Source of the DNA: Desmodus rotundus
Taxonomy: Eukaryota > Chordata > Mammalia > Chiroptera > Phyllostomidae
NCBI RefSeq assembly: GCF_022682495.2
Contig: NC_071395.1
Span: 56,125,242-56,189,241 of the forward strand
Length of the DNA: 64,000 nt
Direction of reading: 5' to 3'
Of the stretch, positions 1 to 12,442 are shown piece after piece. The notes beneath the pieces were generated by a model, which had not been told where the DNA came from, ran no database searches, and worked only from the letters and a program-made list of their open reading frames with translations. Made by a program: the position numbers and the translations under genes. Numbering within the stretch: the stretch's first letter is position 1; every line of letters begins with the position of its first letter.

Positions 1-2003
1 TGTAGATCCCTGCTTTTCATTACTTTGAATATTTCTTGCCAATCCCTTCTAGCCTGTAAAGATTCTTTCAAGAAATAAGCAGATAGTCTTGTGGGAACTC
101 CTCTGTAGGTAACTAACTTCTTTTCTCTTGCTGCTATTAAGATTCTCTCTTTGTCTTTAACCTTTGGCATTTTATTTATGATGTGTCTGAGAGTGGGCCT
201 CTTTGCATCCATCTTGTTTGGGACTCTCTGTGCTTCCTGGATTCGCATGTCTATTTCCTTCACCAAATTAGGGAAGGTTTCTTTCATTGTTTTTCAAATA
301 GGTTTCCAATTTCTAGCTCTTCCTCTTCTCCTTCTGGCACCCCTATGATGTGAATCTTGGACATCTTGAAGTTGTCCCAGAGGCTGCTTATATGTTCTCT
401 TTTTTTTTTGGATTATTTTTTCTTCTTGTTCTGATTGATTGATTTTGCTTCCCAATGTTCCAAATCATTGACTGAATCTCAGCTTCACCCATTCTACTGT
501 TATTTCCCTGTAAATTGTTCTTTATTTCAATGAGTATATCCTTTTTTTTCTGACTGGATCATTTTACACTGTTGAAGACCTCACTAAGTTCTTTGAGCAT
601 CCTTATAAGCAGTGTTTTGAACTCTCCATCTGATAGATTGCTTAACTACTGCATTTTGTTTAGCTCTTTTTCTGGAGTTTTGATGTGTTCTTTCACTTGG
701 GCCATGTTTCTTTGTCTCCTTGTTTTGGCAGCCTGCCTGTGTTTATTTCTATGTATTAGGCAGAGCTGCTTGGACTCCTTGTCTTAGTAACGTGGTTTAA
801 TGTAGTAGGTGTCATGTTGGGCCCAATAGCATAGCCTCCCCTATCAAGGTGCACCCTTTGTGTGGGCCGAGTACACCTTCCTCTTGTAGTTGAGCTTTGG
901 TTGCTGTTGGCAGGTCAATGGATGGGATTTACCCAGGCCAGTCAGCTGCAAGAATAGGATATGACCACTGACCACCAACCTCCTCCCTCCTTGGAGGATC
1001 AGCTGTGCAGGGGCAAGGTGGTGGTGCCCCGACATAGTCTGTAGCTATCAACTGGGAGCACTGGCCCTGGGGTTTCCTGTGTGGGGCAGGCCAAGGTCAG
1101 CCCCAACCTATGTTTTGCCTGGGGCCACCCTGCCTGACCTGTAAAGCAATCTGAGATGGATGCTACTTGTGCTGGGCTTGGAGATCCCAAGCAAAGCCAA
1201 GTGGTGAATCTAGGCTGGATGTTGCTAGTACCATGCCTGGGGCTCATTGAAGTCAACTATTGCTTCTTTGATAGGATTTATCAAGTTGTGAAAAATGAGC
1301 CAAGGACAGGCATTCATATGGAAAAGCAGTTTGAGTGGACATGTAAGTTGGGTGTTGCAGAGTCTGTGAGGATCTCCAAGGTGGATCAAATAGTGATAGC
1401 CAGGTTAGTGGAGTTTCAGATACAGCACCTTTTACCAGCTCTGTAGTGTGAGGGTTTAGAAAAGAAAAGGGTTAATGGCCTCTGTTCACCTTGATATCAG
1501 ACATTTCACTCCTCCCTGTATTCCACTGGTGCTTTTCAAGCTACTATCCTGGTGCTGGAGCTCTGAGTGAGTGAGTCTGAGAACCTTTTCAGTCTGTGTG
1601 TGCATTCTTTAACAGGAACTGCTTGGGGCTCCAGAAGTTTCTTCCACCAACTCAATCCCCACTGGTTATTGCAGGCAGAAGTTGTGGGGGCTTATCTTCC
1701 TGGCACTGGAACCCTGGGCTGGGGCACCTGATGTGGGGCTGGGATTCCTCGCTCCTGAGACATCCCCCCAAAATTTCTGTCCACCACATAGGGGTGAGAG
1801 AACAGCCTATTCCATGTCTCTGCCCCTCCTACTGGTGTAGATGAATGTGGTTTCTTTAATTCCATAGCTGTCAGACTTTCATTCAACTCAATTTCTGATG
1901 GTTCTAAGTGATGGTTGTTCTATATTTTAGTTGTAATTTTGATGTGGTTGGACAAAAAGGCAAGCCATGTCTACCTATGCTGCCATCTTGACCATAAGTC
2001 CCC
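1..2003 (-). repeat. 5' half of an old L1/HAL1-type element, antisense, cut by window edge
   Basis: Read on the minus strand, this starts at about 2003 with an L1-type 5' end containing AAGATGGCAGC (1979-1989), then about 1.1 kb of 5' UTR, then ORF1 (coiled-coil and RRM region near 1-480, including a GVPEG-like RRM stretch near 330-350). It is homologous along its length to the old element at 59364-61210, for example in the 5' UTR reading frames near 850-1250. ORF1 is broken by many stops. Whether an ORF2 follows cannot be seen because the window ends. It abuts, with no spacer, a plus-strand ORF2 piece at 2004. Confidence 0.8.
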
Positions 2004-2373
2004 AGGAGCTGGTTCTTTGAAAAGATAAAATTGATGAACCTTTAACCAGACTCATCAAGAAAAAAAAAAATAGGTCCCAAATAAGTAAAATCAAGAAGGA
2101 AACAGGAGAAATAACAGACACCACAGAAATACAAAGAATTGTAAGAAAATACTATGAACAACTACAATATATACCAAGATATGGACCACCTGGGAAAAAT
2201 GTATAAATTTCTAGAATCAACCATCTCCCAAGACTGAATCAAAAGGAGCTGAACACCTGCATACACTGATAACATCTAATGAAAGTGAAGCAGTTATTAA
2301 AACACCCAGCAAGTAAATGTCCTGAACCAGATGGCTTCATTTGTGATTTTTACAAACCATTTATAGAAGGGCA

Positions 2374-2577
2374 GCCCTGACTTGTGTGGCTCAGTGGATT
2401 GAACACCAGCCTGTGAACCAAAGGGTCACTGGTTTGATTCCCAGTCAGGCACAGTCCCTGGTTGGGGGCATGCAAGAGGCATCCACACATTAATGTTCCT
2501 CTCTCTCTCTTGCTCCCTACCTTCCCCTCTCTCTAAAAATAAATAAGTAAAATATTTTTTAAAATATTAAAAAATAA
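2374..2577 (+). repeat. VES-type SINE inside old L1
   Basis: It has the tRNA-derived head, a B-box-like GGTTTGATTCC, a CT-rich 3' portion and an AAATAAATAAGTAAAAT tail. L1 ORF2 sequence resumes on both sides, so it is a later insertion. The direct repeats are too short to state with confidence. Confidence 0.85.
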
Positions 2578-3114
2578 AGAAGTACTAATAACTGTCCTTC
2601 TCAAACTATTCTGAAAATTTCAAGAAGAGCAAAGACTTCCATGCTGTTTTTATGAGGTCAGTGTTATCATAACTCCAAAACTAGGTAAAGACACAACCAA
2701 AAAGGAAAACTATAGGTCACTATCCCTGATGAGCATTGATGCTAAAATCCTTAACAAAAAACTAGTGAACCAGATCCACCAATACATTAAAAAGATCATA
2801 CACCATGGTCAAGTGGGATTTATCCTTGGGATGCAAGGTTGCTATAATAGTCACAAATCAATAAATGCAATCATCATATAAACAAAATGAAAGTTAAAAA
2901 TTACATGATCATATCAATAGATGCAGAAAAAGCATTTGATAAAAATCCAGCACCCATTTGATGATAAAAACTCTCATCAAAGTGGGAATAGAAGGATCAT
3001 ACCTAAATATAATAAAGGCCATATATGAAAACCTACAGCCAACATGGTACTCAATGGGCAAAAACTGAAAGTGTTTCCTCTAACATCAAGAACAAGACAG
3101 GGATGTCTATTTTT

Positions 3115-3162
3115 TTTTAATTTTTTATTGTTATTCAATTACAGTTGTGTGCCTTTTCTCCC
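3115..3162 (-). repeat. Ultra-short (48 bp) L1 3'-tip insertion
   Basis: The insert is a poly(T) stretch followed by the reverse complement of the young L1 3' end (TTATTCAATTACAGTTG then GCCTTTTCTCCC). It splits the old L1 ORF2 at the conserved QGC region. A 17-bp TSD, CAGGGATGTCTATTTTT, is present at 3098-3114 and 3163-3179. It is a severely 5'-truncated retrotransposition by a younger L1. Confidence 0.88.
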
Positions 3163-4293
3163 CAGGGATGTCTATTTTTACCACTCTTATCGACATAGTA
3201 CTGGAAGTCTTAGCCACAGTGATCAGAAAAGGAATAAAAGGCATCCAAATTGGAAAGGAGGAAGTAAAACTGTCACTATTTGCAGATGACATGATATCGT
3301 ACTTAGAAGTCCCTGAAGGCTACAAAAAAAGCTACTAGATGTAAGAAATGAATTTGGCAAAGCAGTATAGAAAGTTAATGCTCAGAAATCAATGCATTTC
3401 TATACATCAATCATGAACTATCAGAAAGAGAAAGTAAGAAAACAATCCCATTTACTGTTGCAGCAACAACAAAAAAACTTAAGTACCTAAGATAATATTT
3501 AACCAAGGAGGTAAAAGACCTATACTCAGAAAACTATAGGACACTGAAGAAAGAAATTGAGGAAGATACAAATAAATGGAAGCATAATCCATGTTCATGG
3601 ATTGGAAAAATTAGCATCATTAACATGTCCGTAAGTGCCAAAGTAATCTACATATTCAATGCAATTCTGATTAAAATACCTATGGCATATTTATCAGATC
3701 TAGAACAAACATTCAAAAAATGTATATGGAATTACAAAAGACCCCAAATAGCCTCAGCCATCTTGAGAAGGAAGAACCAAGTTGGAGGGATCACAATACC
3801 TGATGTTATACTATACTACAAAGCCACTGTAATCAAAACAGTCTGGTACTGGCAAAGAACAGACACATAGATCGATGGAACAGAATAGAGAGCCCAGAAA
3901 TAAACCCATGTTAATTGACCATGTCTCTATGGTCCATTAATATTCGACAAAGGGGGCATGAGCATAACTGGACTAGTACTTGCAAAAAAATGAAACTACA
4001 TTACCAATTTGCACCATACACTAGAAGAAACTCGAAATTGATAAAAAAAAAAAGAAATATAAGTCACAATACCATAAATCTAGAAATACCTATGTTTTCT
4101 AGAGGAAAACATAGGCAGTAAAATTTCAGACATCTTGTGTAGCAACATTTTTGCTGATATCTCTCATTAACTAAGAGAAACAAAGGAAAAAATAAACAAA
4201 TGAGACTACATCAAATTTAAAAGCTTCTGCACAGCTAAAGAAACCATCAGCAAAATGAGAAGGGAACATTTGCCAATGATAAATTGGAGGGGT

Positions 4294-4325
4294 TTAATTA
4301 ATTAATTAATTAATTAATTAATTAA
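4294..4325. repeat. (AATT)n microsatellite
   Basis: About eight units of TTAA/AATT interrupt the old L1 ORF2. Confidence 0.9.
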
Positions 4326-4992
4326 ATTATCTCAGGCAGAGGAACTGAGAAGACACTTCTCCAAAGGAAGATGTACAGATGTCCCACAGACATATGAAAA
4401 ATGGTCAACATTACCAGCAATCAGAGAGATGCAAATAAAATCACAGTGAGATGTCACCTGACACCTGTCAGAATGGCTATCATTAATAAATCAACAAATA
4501 ACAACTGCTGGCAAGGGTGTGGAGAAAAGAGAACCCTCTTGCACTGTAGGTGGGAATACAGACTGGTGCAACTACTCTGGAAGACAGTATGGGGTTTTCT
4601 CAGAAAATTAAAAATAGAGCTTCCTTTTGACCCAGGATGCCACTGCTGGGAATATGTCCTAAGAATCCTGAAACACTAATTCAAAAGAATATATGCACTC
4701 CTATGTTCATAGTAGCATTATTTATGATTGCCAAGATTTGGAAACAGCCTGTCAGTACATGAGTGAATAAAAAAGCTGTGGTACCCTTACACAACAGAAT
4801 ACTACACAGCAGTGAAAAAGAAGGAATTCTTACCCTTTGCTATAGCATGGATGGAAATGGAGACTATTATACTAAGTGAAATAAGCTCGTCAATGAAAGT
4901 CAAATACTGTACGATCTCACTTATAACTGGAATCTGAAGGAAAAAATAAACAAAAGAGCAAAATGAACCAGAGGGACAGAAACAAGGAACAG

Positions 4993-5201
4993 CCCTGGCT
5001 GCTGTGGCTCAGTGGCTTGAGTGCCAGCTTCTGAACCAACGAGTCACCGGTTCGATTCCCAGTCAGGGCACATGCCTGGGTTCCGGGCCAAGTCCCCAGT
5101 GGGGGGCATTCCAGAGGCAACCACACCTTGATGTTTCTCTCCCTCTCTTTCTCCTTCCTTTCCCCTCTCTAAAAATAAATAAATAAATAATTTTTTAAAA
5201 T
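4993..5201 (+). repeat. VES-type SINE with 14-bp TSD
   Basis: It starts CCCTGGCTGCTGTGGCTC, has an intact B box GGTTCGATTCC near 5049, a CT-rich 3' part and a TAAATAAATAAATAA tail. The perfect TSD GAAACAAGGAACAG lies at 4979-4992 and 5202-5215. It sits in the 3' part of the old L1. Confidence 0.93.
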
Positions 5202-5410
5202 GAAACAAGGAACAGACTGATAGCTGTAAAAGGGGAAGATGGAAAGGTGGGACTGGTTGAAAGAAGATGAAGGGATTAGTCAAAGGGCATTTAGGAATCA
5301 CTTATGGACACAGACAACAGTTTGGGATTTGACTGTAGAAAGGGGGCAGGGAGGCAAAGGGGGGGAAATTGATATACCTGTAATAGCATAAACAATTAAA
5401 AATTATTTCT

Positions 5411-6540
5411 TAAAAAGACTTAAATGTTAGACTCAAAATCATAAAAATGCCAGAATAAAACATAAGCAATAATATCTCAGACATTTCTCATAGCAATATT
5501 TTTTTATATATCTGCTCAAGCAAGGGAAACAAAAGAAATAATAAACAATAGGGCTACATAAAAATGAGTTTTGGCACAGCTAAGAAAAGCACAGCAAATG
5601 AAAAGACAACTCACTGAATGGAAGAACGTATTTGCCCATACATCTGATAATGCATTAATACCCAAAGTAAAAGGTATGCAGAACTTTAAATACTAAACAT
5701 GAAAAATAATCCAATCAAAAATTGAGCAATGTACCTGAATAGACCCTTCTCCAAAGAGGACATATAGCTGACCAATAGCCATATGAAAAGATGCTCAATG
5801 TCACTAATGATCAAAGAAATGCAAATTAAAATCACTCTGAGATATTGCCTCACACCTGTCAGAATGGTGACCATTTATAAATCAACAAACAACAAGAGAA
5901 CAAGCCCTGTGCACTGTTGGTGGGAATGCAGGTTGGTGAAGCTACTGTGGAAAGCAGTATGGAGTTAATTCAAAAAGTTAAAAATGGAACTTTCTTTTGA
6001 CGCAGAATACCACTTCTGGGAATTTATCTGAAGAAAGCCAAAACTCTAATTTGAAAGAATATATGCTCCACCATGTTCATTGTAGCATTACTTACAATAG
6101 CCAAGATTTGGAAGCGGCCCAAGTGTCCATCAGTAGATGAGTGAACAAAACAGCTATGGTACATTTATACAACAGAATACTAGTCATTTGTAAAATAGAA
6201 AAAAATTCACTTTGTTGACGGCTTGGATGGGCCTGGAGGACATTATGCTAAGTGAAATAAGCCCGTTAGAGAAAGACAGGGACCATAGGATTTCATTCAT
6301 ATGTAGAATTTAAAGAACACACTGAACTAACAAAAAAATACACCAGACTCATAGATGGAGAGCAGGCTGATAGCTCTGGGGGTGGGGGGTGTGGAAGTAG
6401 AGGGATTGAACAAAAAAGAAAAAGGACTCATGGACACAGACAACCGTGTGGTGATTGCAGGGTTGGGGGTAGGTGGTGGTGGAAGAAGGTATGAAGGGAA
6501 TACAATACAGTAAAAATAAACTATTTTTAAACATTTAAAA
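5411..6540 (+). repeat. Second old LINE-1 3' fragment
   Basis: After the tail of the preceding L1, sequence corresponding to the ORF2 C-terminal region begins again (GGGAATGCAGGTTGGTG near 5921-5937). It runs through a G-rich 3' UTR to an A-rich end near 6480-6540. It is heavily mutated with no long frame. Confidence 0.8.
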
Positions 6541-7375
6541 AATGAAAATGGAGAAAGGAGGATCGACAAATATTTCTGCAAGGTTTCTCAGCATCTAATC
6601 CAACTCATTCTCTTCCCACATCCATCAGGGAAACTGGAAACTGTAACTCGCAGGGCGCCTTGCTGTCTGGAGTTGCAGGGACTGCCCTCAGTGTGAGTGG
6701 CAGGATGGGTATCTGCAGGGAGTGAGGAGGTGATGTGACCCAAAAGGGACCCTGCATCAATCAGTCTCCATTATGAGAGTTTCCATCTACAATAAGCCAG
6801 CAATTTCTCAGCACAAAACTGTTGGTTCCATCTCGTTTTTTCAATGACAAGATACTTTAGCCTCGCTGTCTCTGGAAATGCTCCTGCTGGATGTCAGGAC
6901 AGTTCCTAAGGCGTCCGTTGCCCCACGGCTGGCTGTCCATGGGAGAGAGCACAGCAGGGCAATGCTGAGAATCAGGGAATTTTCCTACCATCGCCCAAGC
7001 ACAGTCTCCCCTCTACCTTTCAGGAGGCCATCTCTCCCCACTGTAGTCCCAGACAAAAGTCTTCCTAAAACCCCAGAATGTAAAAATGAAGCAGTTGGTA
7101 TGATTTCACCTGATGCCCACTCAACATCTGGAACTAGAGGCCACAGATGGACAAGTCAACAGCTGGAGAGGAAAAGGAACTGTACCAAAGGCGTCACTGT
7201 TCGTGGTGGTTCCTAGTATTGGCGTGGGTTCACGAGATCCACAGCTCATGAATTAAGACTTACACCCCTTCATGCTGGCTGTCACTAAAGACTCTTCTGT
7301 CCCTCCTCTCCCTGTGACAAATAGAACTGACACTGAGAGCATATGTAGTCGTCAGGAAAAATATTCAATGTGATT
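6541..7375. other. Unique intergenic sequence
   Basis: I recognise no gene, repeat or splice-bounded exon. An open frame at 6878-7216 (112 codons) resembles no protein I know and has no clear splice or promoter context. Confidence 0.5.
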
Positions 7376-7590
7376 ATTCAGTGCCAGTCACTGTTCTGAG
7401 TGCTTAACAAAATCCAGCTCATTTGCACTTGCAACAGCCTATGAAGGGCAGTGAGCATGCTTCCTGTGCTTCTCTGGTCTGTGCTGGAGACAAAGGGGCC
7501 AATGAGGCACAGAGAGGCCAGGTAACATGCTCAAAGGCACACAGACATGAGTGGTGAGCTTGGTGCTGAAGCATACACAGGGCCCACATC
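7376..7590 (-). repeat. MIR SINE, ancient, antisense
   Basis: It contains reverse-complement MIR landmarks: CAGTCACTGTTCTGAGTGC near the start, then GAGGCACAGAGAGGCCAGGTAACATGC and an AGTGGTGAGCTTGG-like segment near the end. An internal stretch appears inserted or diverged. Confidence 0.65.
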
Positions 7591-10500
7591 TGACTGACGG
7601 ACTTGCTATACAAGTCACGCTTCCACTCTGACTTTAGGGAAAGCCCCACCTACCCTAGAGAGTTAAAAATACAGCGTCCTCATTCCTAATTATTGGTCCA
7701 TTTCCTCCGGTCTTCTAGGATTTGCCATTAATTGCAAGTACACCAAGATCACACACTACATCAATTAGACCAACTAACCCTCAGATACTAATTAAACAAA
7801 ACATCGGGGGAAATTTCCCAGCCAGAGGAGAGCAAGGCTTTCCTCTCAATGTCTGGGGAGAAAGAGCAGAGCCCTTATAGAAATGAATGAAGCGAATGAG
7901 ATCAAATTTAATCTGAGGGATAAATTTAAAAGGGAACATGGCACAAGGATGGCTTGTCACCTAAGAAACTTAACCTCAGAAGTAATGTCCACGACAATAA
8001 GCACATGAGCTCTCTCCACCATACCAGAGTCTCTGCAGGTGCTCCAGGGACAAAGGCTGGAGTAGATCCACAGAGCTCATCCGTCGCCTGGACAGAACCC
8101 AGAGAGCCCTGAGTCACCCCAGTGAGCACTCTGTGATGGAAGGCAGACTTTTCTAGACTGAGAATAGTCTCACCACACCTGCTCAGAAAGTGAAGCTCAG
8201 GTAAGGGCAGGGTCCCAGCAGCCTCATCTGAGCAAACAGGTTATGTCTTCCTGGAATACAAAGAGCATTTCGGATGACCCATCCCTAAATGCCCCTCTCA
8301 GCTATGACCACCACAGCCTGCCTCTGTTTCTTAACTAAGCCCTCTGGGAGCCGGGGACCAAGGAGGTAAGTGCTTAGTCCTCTATTCCAGAGAAGCAAAA
8401 ATCTGCACAGTGCACTAGAGGTGGGTCAGGCCAGAGCAGTATGAGTGCTGGTCTGTGCTGGAGACCAAGGGGGCAGGGAATGGAGAACAGGTGGGTCAGG
8501 GGCCAGTGGCCACACATGAAGCACAAGCACATGTAAAATCGTGTACTCCAGGCTAGAAGACAGCAGGAGCAGTACATGCAGTCCCTGCCTCTAGGTAGAC
8601 CTTGTAACAGTCATCTAGGAGTAACATCTAGATGTAACAGTCATCAGGAGGGTGGGTGTTACCAGGTGTGTGAGGACCCTGAGCCTCGGGTCTGTGGCTC
8701 CTCGGTGTTTTTGACAATGCGGAGACACCATCATAAAAGCAATAAGAAGCCCAGCATGGCTGTGAAAATGATAGCAACAGAGTGAGTAATGCAAATAGCA
8801 TCCTCCCTAGAGAAAGCAGGCCTTGAGCTGAATTTTAGAAGCTAATTGAAATTATACCACAGGTCCATCCATGTGTTCAAAGCCTGGCCTGCCTGTGGGC
8901 TGGTGTAAGGACAGTCATGAAAGTGGCCCATGGGGTGTGACGGTGTCAGAAGAGACTGCCAGGGAGCCACGTGGGAAGAATGCAGTCCCTACTCTCACCA
9001 CAGGACTGTTGACAGAGACGACCTCTTTCTGTGTTAGGTGCCTGGCAGACCCAATGACAGCTTGGCTCTGTAGCCCTGACTCTGAGAAAGACAACTGTGC
9101 TGTGAGGGTGAGTGACGGCTGGGACAGGGAGGGGACTCCCTCAGGGAGACAGTGGATGCCAAGGGGTCTGGAGGGTGCTGCCTGCCCGGGAAGGTGGGGG
9201 CAAGAGTGTGCACAGACCTGCCTAGGGCGCAGGCAGCTGGTGAAATGCGGTGAGGGAGGAGTAGGATGTTGTTAGACATCACTTGGCTGCTTTGAGTCAG
9301 GGTGACCAATGCAGAGGCAACAGAGATTAGGCTGAAGGGGCTGGTCCTGGGGGCGGGGGCCATGGGTGGGGGCCCTCTGGAGGAATGGGAGGAGGGGTCA
9401 AGGGAGTGCGAAGGGCCCATCTGAAGCAGAGCTCCCTGTGGGAAGGGCTGGATGGTGGTGGGCAGGTGTGTGAGGGTGTGCGTGTCGGTGCGCACACACA
9501 CTCACACGTGCCTGGTGCACTGAACTGGAAATTATAAAACGCCTCTCTGGGCTTCCTGTGCCCCTTTCCTTCTGGTGACGTAACTCTCCTCTTTCAGGCC
9601 TTCTCTCTGTCTCAGCCATTTACAGTAATGCTTTTCACCAACCGCTTTTTAAAAAGCAAGCTGCTGGAGAGAATAATGGTGAAGAGCTACACCTTAGCTT
9701 TCAGTCTTGGCTTTGCTGCCCCCTGCTGAGTGAATAATCTAAGGGAGACCAGCAATCATCCCCACACCTCTCATATCACAGTCAAACTGGGGTAAAAGAC
9801 ACAAGACACACACATCACTGAGTCGTGAAAGGACTAATTCAGATACTTTATGGAGGTGTTATCATAGCACCTGGTTCATGGGTGAGCACCTAGTGATTTC
9901 TATTTATCATGTATGGCCTATGTCTATGTGGCCCTCTAACTTTCTTAGTCCCTTCATCCTTTTATCTTTCCTCATTATCTCTGCAACATTTCCTTTTCTT
10001 GCCCAGTTTAGACTCTGAGAAGAAATCTTAGAATCAGAAATTTAAGAAAGATATGGCATAATTGCTTTTTAATCTTAAAAAGTGGGCTGTTCTGATTTTG
10101 CCCTGCCCGGCTCACTATATCAGAACCAGGGTCCTGCACTCCCATTAGAGATAAAATAATCAGATTCTCTGAGATTTACCCTAGACATATTTTTAGTAGA
10201 ATAGTGGGAAGAATTGCAGTAATTGGGTGTTCCACAACAATATAGGGACTTTCTAGCAAATGGCATGTAGTTTTGAAACAACACAGGAAGAAAGGCAAGT
10301 TGCACGTTTTTACCCATTTAAGCCCCAGAGTTTGAATTGTTTTCAAATAGTCCTAGAGTTCTTCAGAATCTGGGAAGTGGGGTGGGGGTGCTTGTTGCAG
10401 CACCCAACCTGAGCAGATCTCCATGCATTTCATAGTTTGTGCATGAAGCACCAAATAAAAAACTAAAAATGAATGTGTCACAAATGGCCTGCAGACAGGA

Positions 10501-11078
10501 TTCAATGTACTTTCAGTCCTACGTGACTATATCATCCCCATCATGAACTTGAAGGAGTACAGTTCTGGGGAGAGTGTAGGCGGTTGGAGGCTGAAACCAA
10601 ATCGCTGTATTTTCCAACTCTGAGAGGAAGCTGTGCATGGAATTCAAACGTCCAAACTGGCCTGGAGGCCATCTGATCCTGTGGCAGCCAACACCAGGGG
10701 CTCTGTTCCTTGTCTCATCAACATCTTTGGCCCTGTGCTCAAAGCCTCTCCTCTGGGGTCACACCAGGTGTCAAGGTCAAGTCAGGGGTAGGAGTGACTT
10801 AGCTCCTCCCCCCGGGGACTCAGAGGATGTTAGACTGTGCTCTCCTTGCTGCCACAGTGAGGGTCAGTGCTGTCTGTGTGTGAGGGTCATGGAGGGAGCA
10901 ACTGGCGTGGCGCAGAGGGCCAGGGTGTGTTCATAGTGAGGACCCCCCAGTTGCTTACATAGAGCCCTTAAGCTCACCTCATGCCACCACTCACCTTCCT
11001 CCCACCTCCACCTCCGAAATGCAACACAGGAGAGCCTAACAAAGTGGTAAAGTCCGTGTCAATGTGTGTGTAGAGACA
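7591..11078. other. Unique intergenic sequence upstream of the olfactory receptor
   Basis: Mostly single-copy-looking DNA. A GC-rich patch at 9100-9500 and a short GT/CA-rich stretch at 9470-9510 are the only compositional features. Open frames here (for example 9034-9501 minus) are Pro/Ser-rich, follow composition and match no family I know. Enhancers cannot be judged by eye. Confidence 0.5.
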
Positions 11079-11089
11079 AGACAAACATT

Positions 11090-12041
11090 CTTTTATTTTT
11101 TAATTTTAATTTTTTATTGTTATTCAATTACAGTTGTGTGCCTTTTCTCCCCATCCCTCCACCCCACCCCAGCCAAAACCCCCTCCCTCCCCGACCTCCA
11201 TCCTCCCCCTTAATTTTGTCCATGTGTCCTTTATAGTAGTTCCTGTAATCCCCTTTCCTCACTGTCCCCTCCCCACTCCCCCCTGACCATTGTTAGATTG
11301 TTCTTAACTTCAATGTCTCTGGTTATATTTTGTTTCCTTTTTCCTTCTATCTATTATGTTCCAGTTAAAGGTGAGATCATATGGTATTTGTCCCTCACTT
11401 CCTGGCTTATTTCACTTAGCATAATGCTCTCCAGTTCCATCCATGCTGTTGCAAAGGCTAAAAGTTCCTTCTTTCTCTCTGCTGCGTAGAATTCCATTGT
11501 ATAAATGTACCATTGTTTTTGGATCCACTTGTTTGCTGATGGGCACTTAGGTTGCTTCCGGTACTTGGCTATTGTAAATTGCGCTGCTGTGAACATTGGG
11601 GTGCACAGGTTCTTTTGGATTGGTGTTTCAGGGTTCTTAGGGTATAATCCCAGCAGCAGAATTGCTGGGTCAAAGGGCAGTTCCATTTTTAGTTTTCTGA
11701 GGAAATTCCATACTGTGTTCCACAGTGGCCGCACCAGTCTGCATTCCTACCAACAGTGCACTAGGGTTCCCTTTTCTCCGCATCCTCTCCAACATTTGTT
11801 TGTGGATTTGTTTATGTTGGCCACTCTGACTGGTGTGAGATGATACCTCATTGTGGTTTTAATTTGCATCTCTCTGATGACTAGTGATGCTGAGCATCTT
11901 TTCATATGTCTCTGGGCCTTCTGTATGTCTTCCTTGGAGAAGTGTCTGTTCAAGTGCTTTGCCCATTTTTTAATTGGGTTGTTTGTCTTCCTGGAGTGCA
12001 GTCATGTGAGTTCTTTATATATTTTGGTGGTCAGGCCCTTG
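11090..12041 (-). repeat. 5'-truncated L1 upstream of the receptor, with 11-bp TSD
   Basis: A poly(T) start at 11090 is followed by the reverse complement of the young L1 3' UTR and the ORF2 C terminus (broken frames at 11354-11734 and 11747-11953). The perfect TSD AGACAAACATT lies at 11079-11089 and 12042-12052. The insertion ends about 380 bp upstream of the olfactory receptor start codon. Confidence 0.93.
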
Positions 12042-12388
12042 AGACAAACATTGTAATGGTGATGGAGCTATGGCAGACTTTGGCCAAATTGGAAGAAAAT
12101 TGCCCAGACCCTATGGTTTCACAAAGGTAATGTCCCTGTATCATCCCAAAGACTCTAGAGCTGAAGCAGGCATTCTCTGCCCTTATATCAGGTGCAGACA
12201 CTGAAGTTCAGACAGATTAAAAGGCATAGTCAACATCACAGAGTAGGAGGGAGAGTGGAACACATCAGCAGCTGTTTTGACCCCACCCTCAGTCTAGAGT
12301 CTCCCCAGAGGAAAGCCAGGTGGAACCTGTGTGGGGAAGCACAGGCACAGACTGAGGAAGATGGTTCCTTTCTCAGGTTTAATTTGTT

Positions 12389-12411
12389 CCGACTTTTTTG
12401 ATTCATCACAG
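12389..12411 (+). promoter_or_regulatory. Probable 3' splice site of the receptor's 5' UTR intron
   Basis: A pyrimidine-rich run (TTCCGACTTTTTTG) precedes ATTCATCACAG, with AG at 12410-12411, only 20 nt upstream of the receptor ATG. Mammalian olfactory receptor genes commonly have non-coding 5' exons spliced a short distance upstream of a single coding exon. The upstream exon itself was not identified. Confidence 0.5.
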
Positions 12412-12421
12412 GTGCCAGAAA

Positions 12422-12442
12422 ATGCCTCACCATGAGAGCTGA
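12422..12442 (+). other. Six-codon upstream ORF overlapping the receptor start
   Basis: An ATG at 12422 with A at position -3 opens a six-codon frame ending in TGA at 12440-12442. It overlaps the main ATG at 12432 in a different frame. If the leader contains it, scanning ribosomes would meet it first. A functional role is inference only. Confidence 0.4.

Larger units (their letters stand above)
2004..5410 (+). repeat. Old LINE-1 ORF2 and 3' UTR fragment
   Basis: The plus strand carries L1 ORF2 from the segment between endonuclease and reverse transcriptase through to the C terminus (Cys-rich end near 4480-4700) and a purine-rich 3' UTR. The reverse-transcriptase block holds a decayed FADDM motif near 3280-3295. 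Many stops and frameshifts break the frame, so it is dead. The 3' tip reads ...TAATAGCATAAACAATTAAAAA near 5381-5404, unlike the young L1s of this window. Later insertions within it are a VES SINE (2374-2577), a 48-bp L1 tip (3115-3162) and a second VES SINE (4993-5201). Confidence 0.85.

Noticed and set aside
4993..5201. tRNA-like A/B box sequences in the SINEs as functional tRNA genes
   Set aside because: They are SINE heads with TSDs and A-rich tails; no cloverleaf can be completed.
9034..9501. 155-codon minus-strand open frame
   Set aside because: Pro/Ser-rich, driven by local GC composition, overlapped by frames on the other strand, no family motif, signal peptide or splice support.
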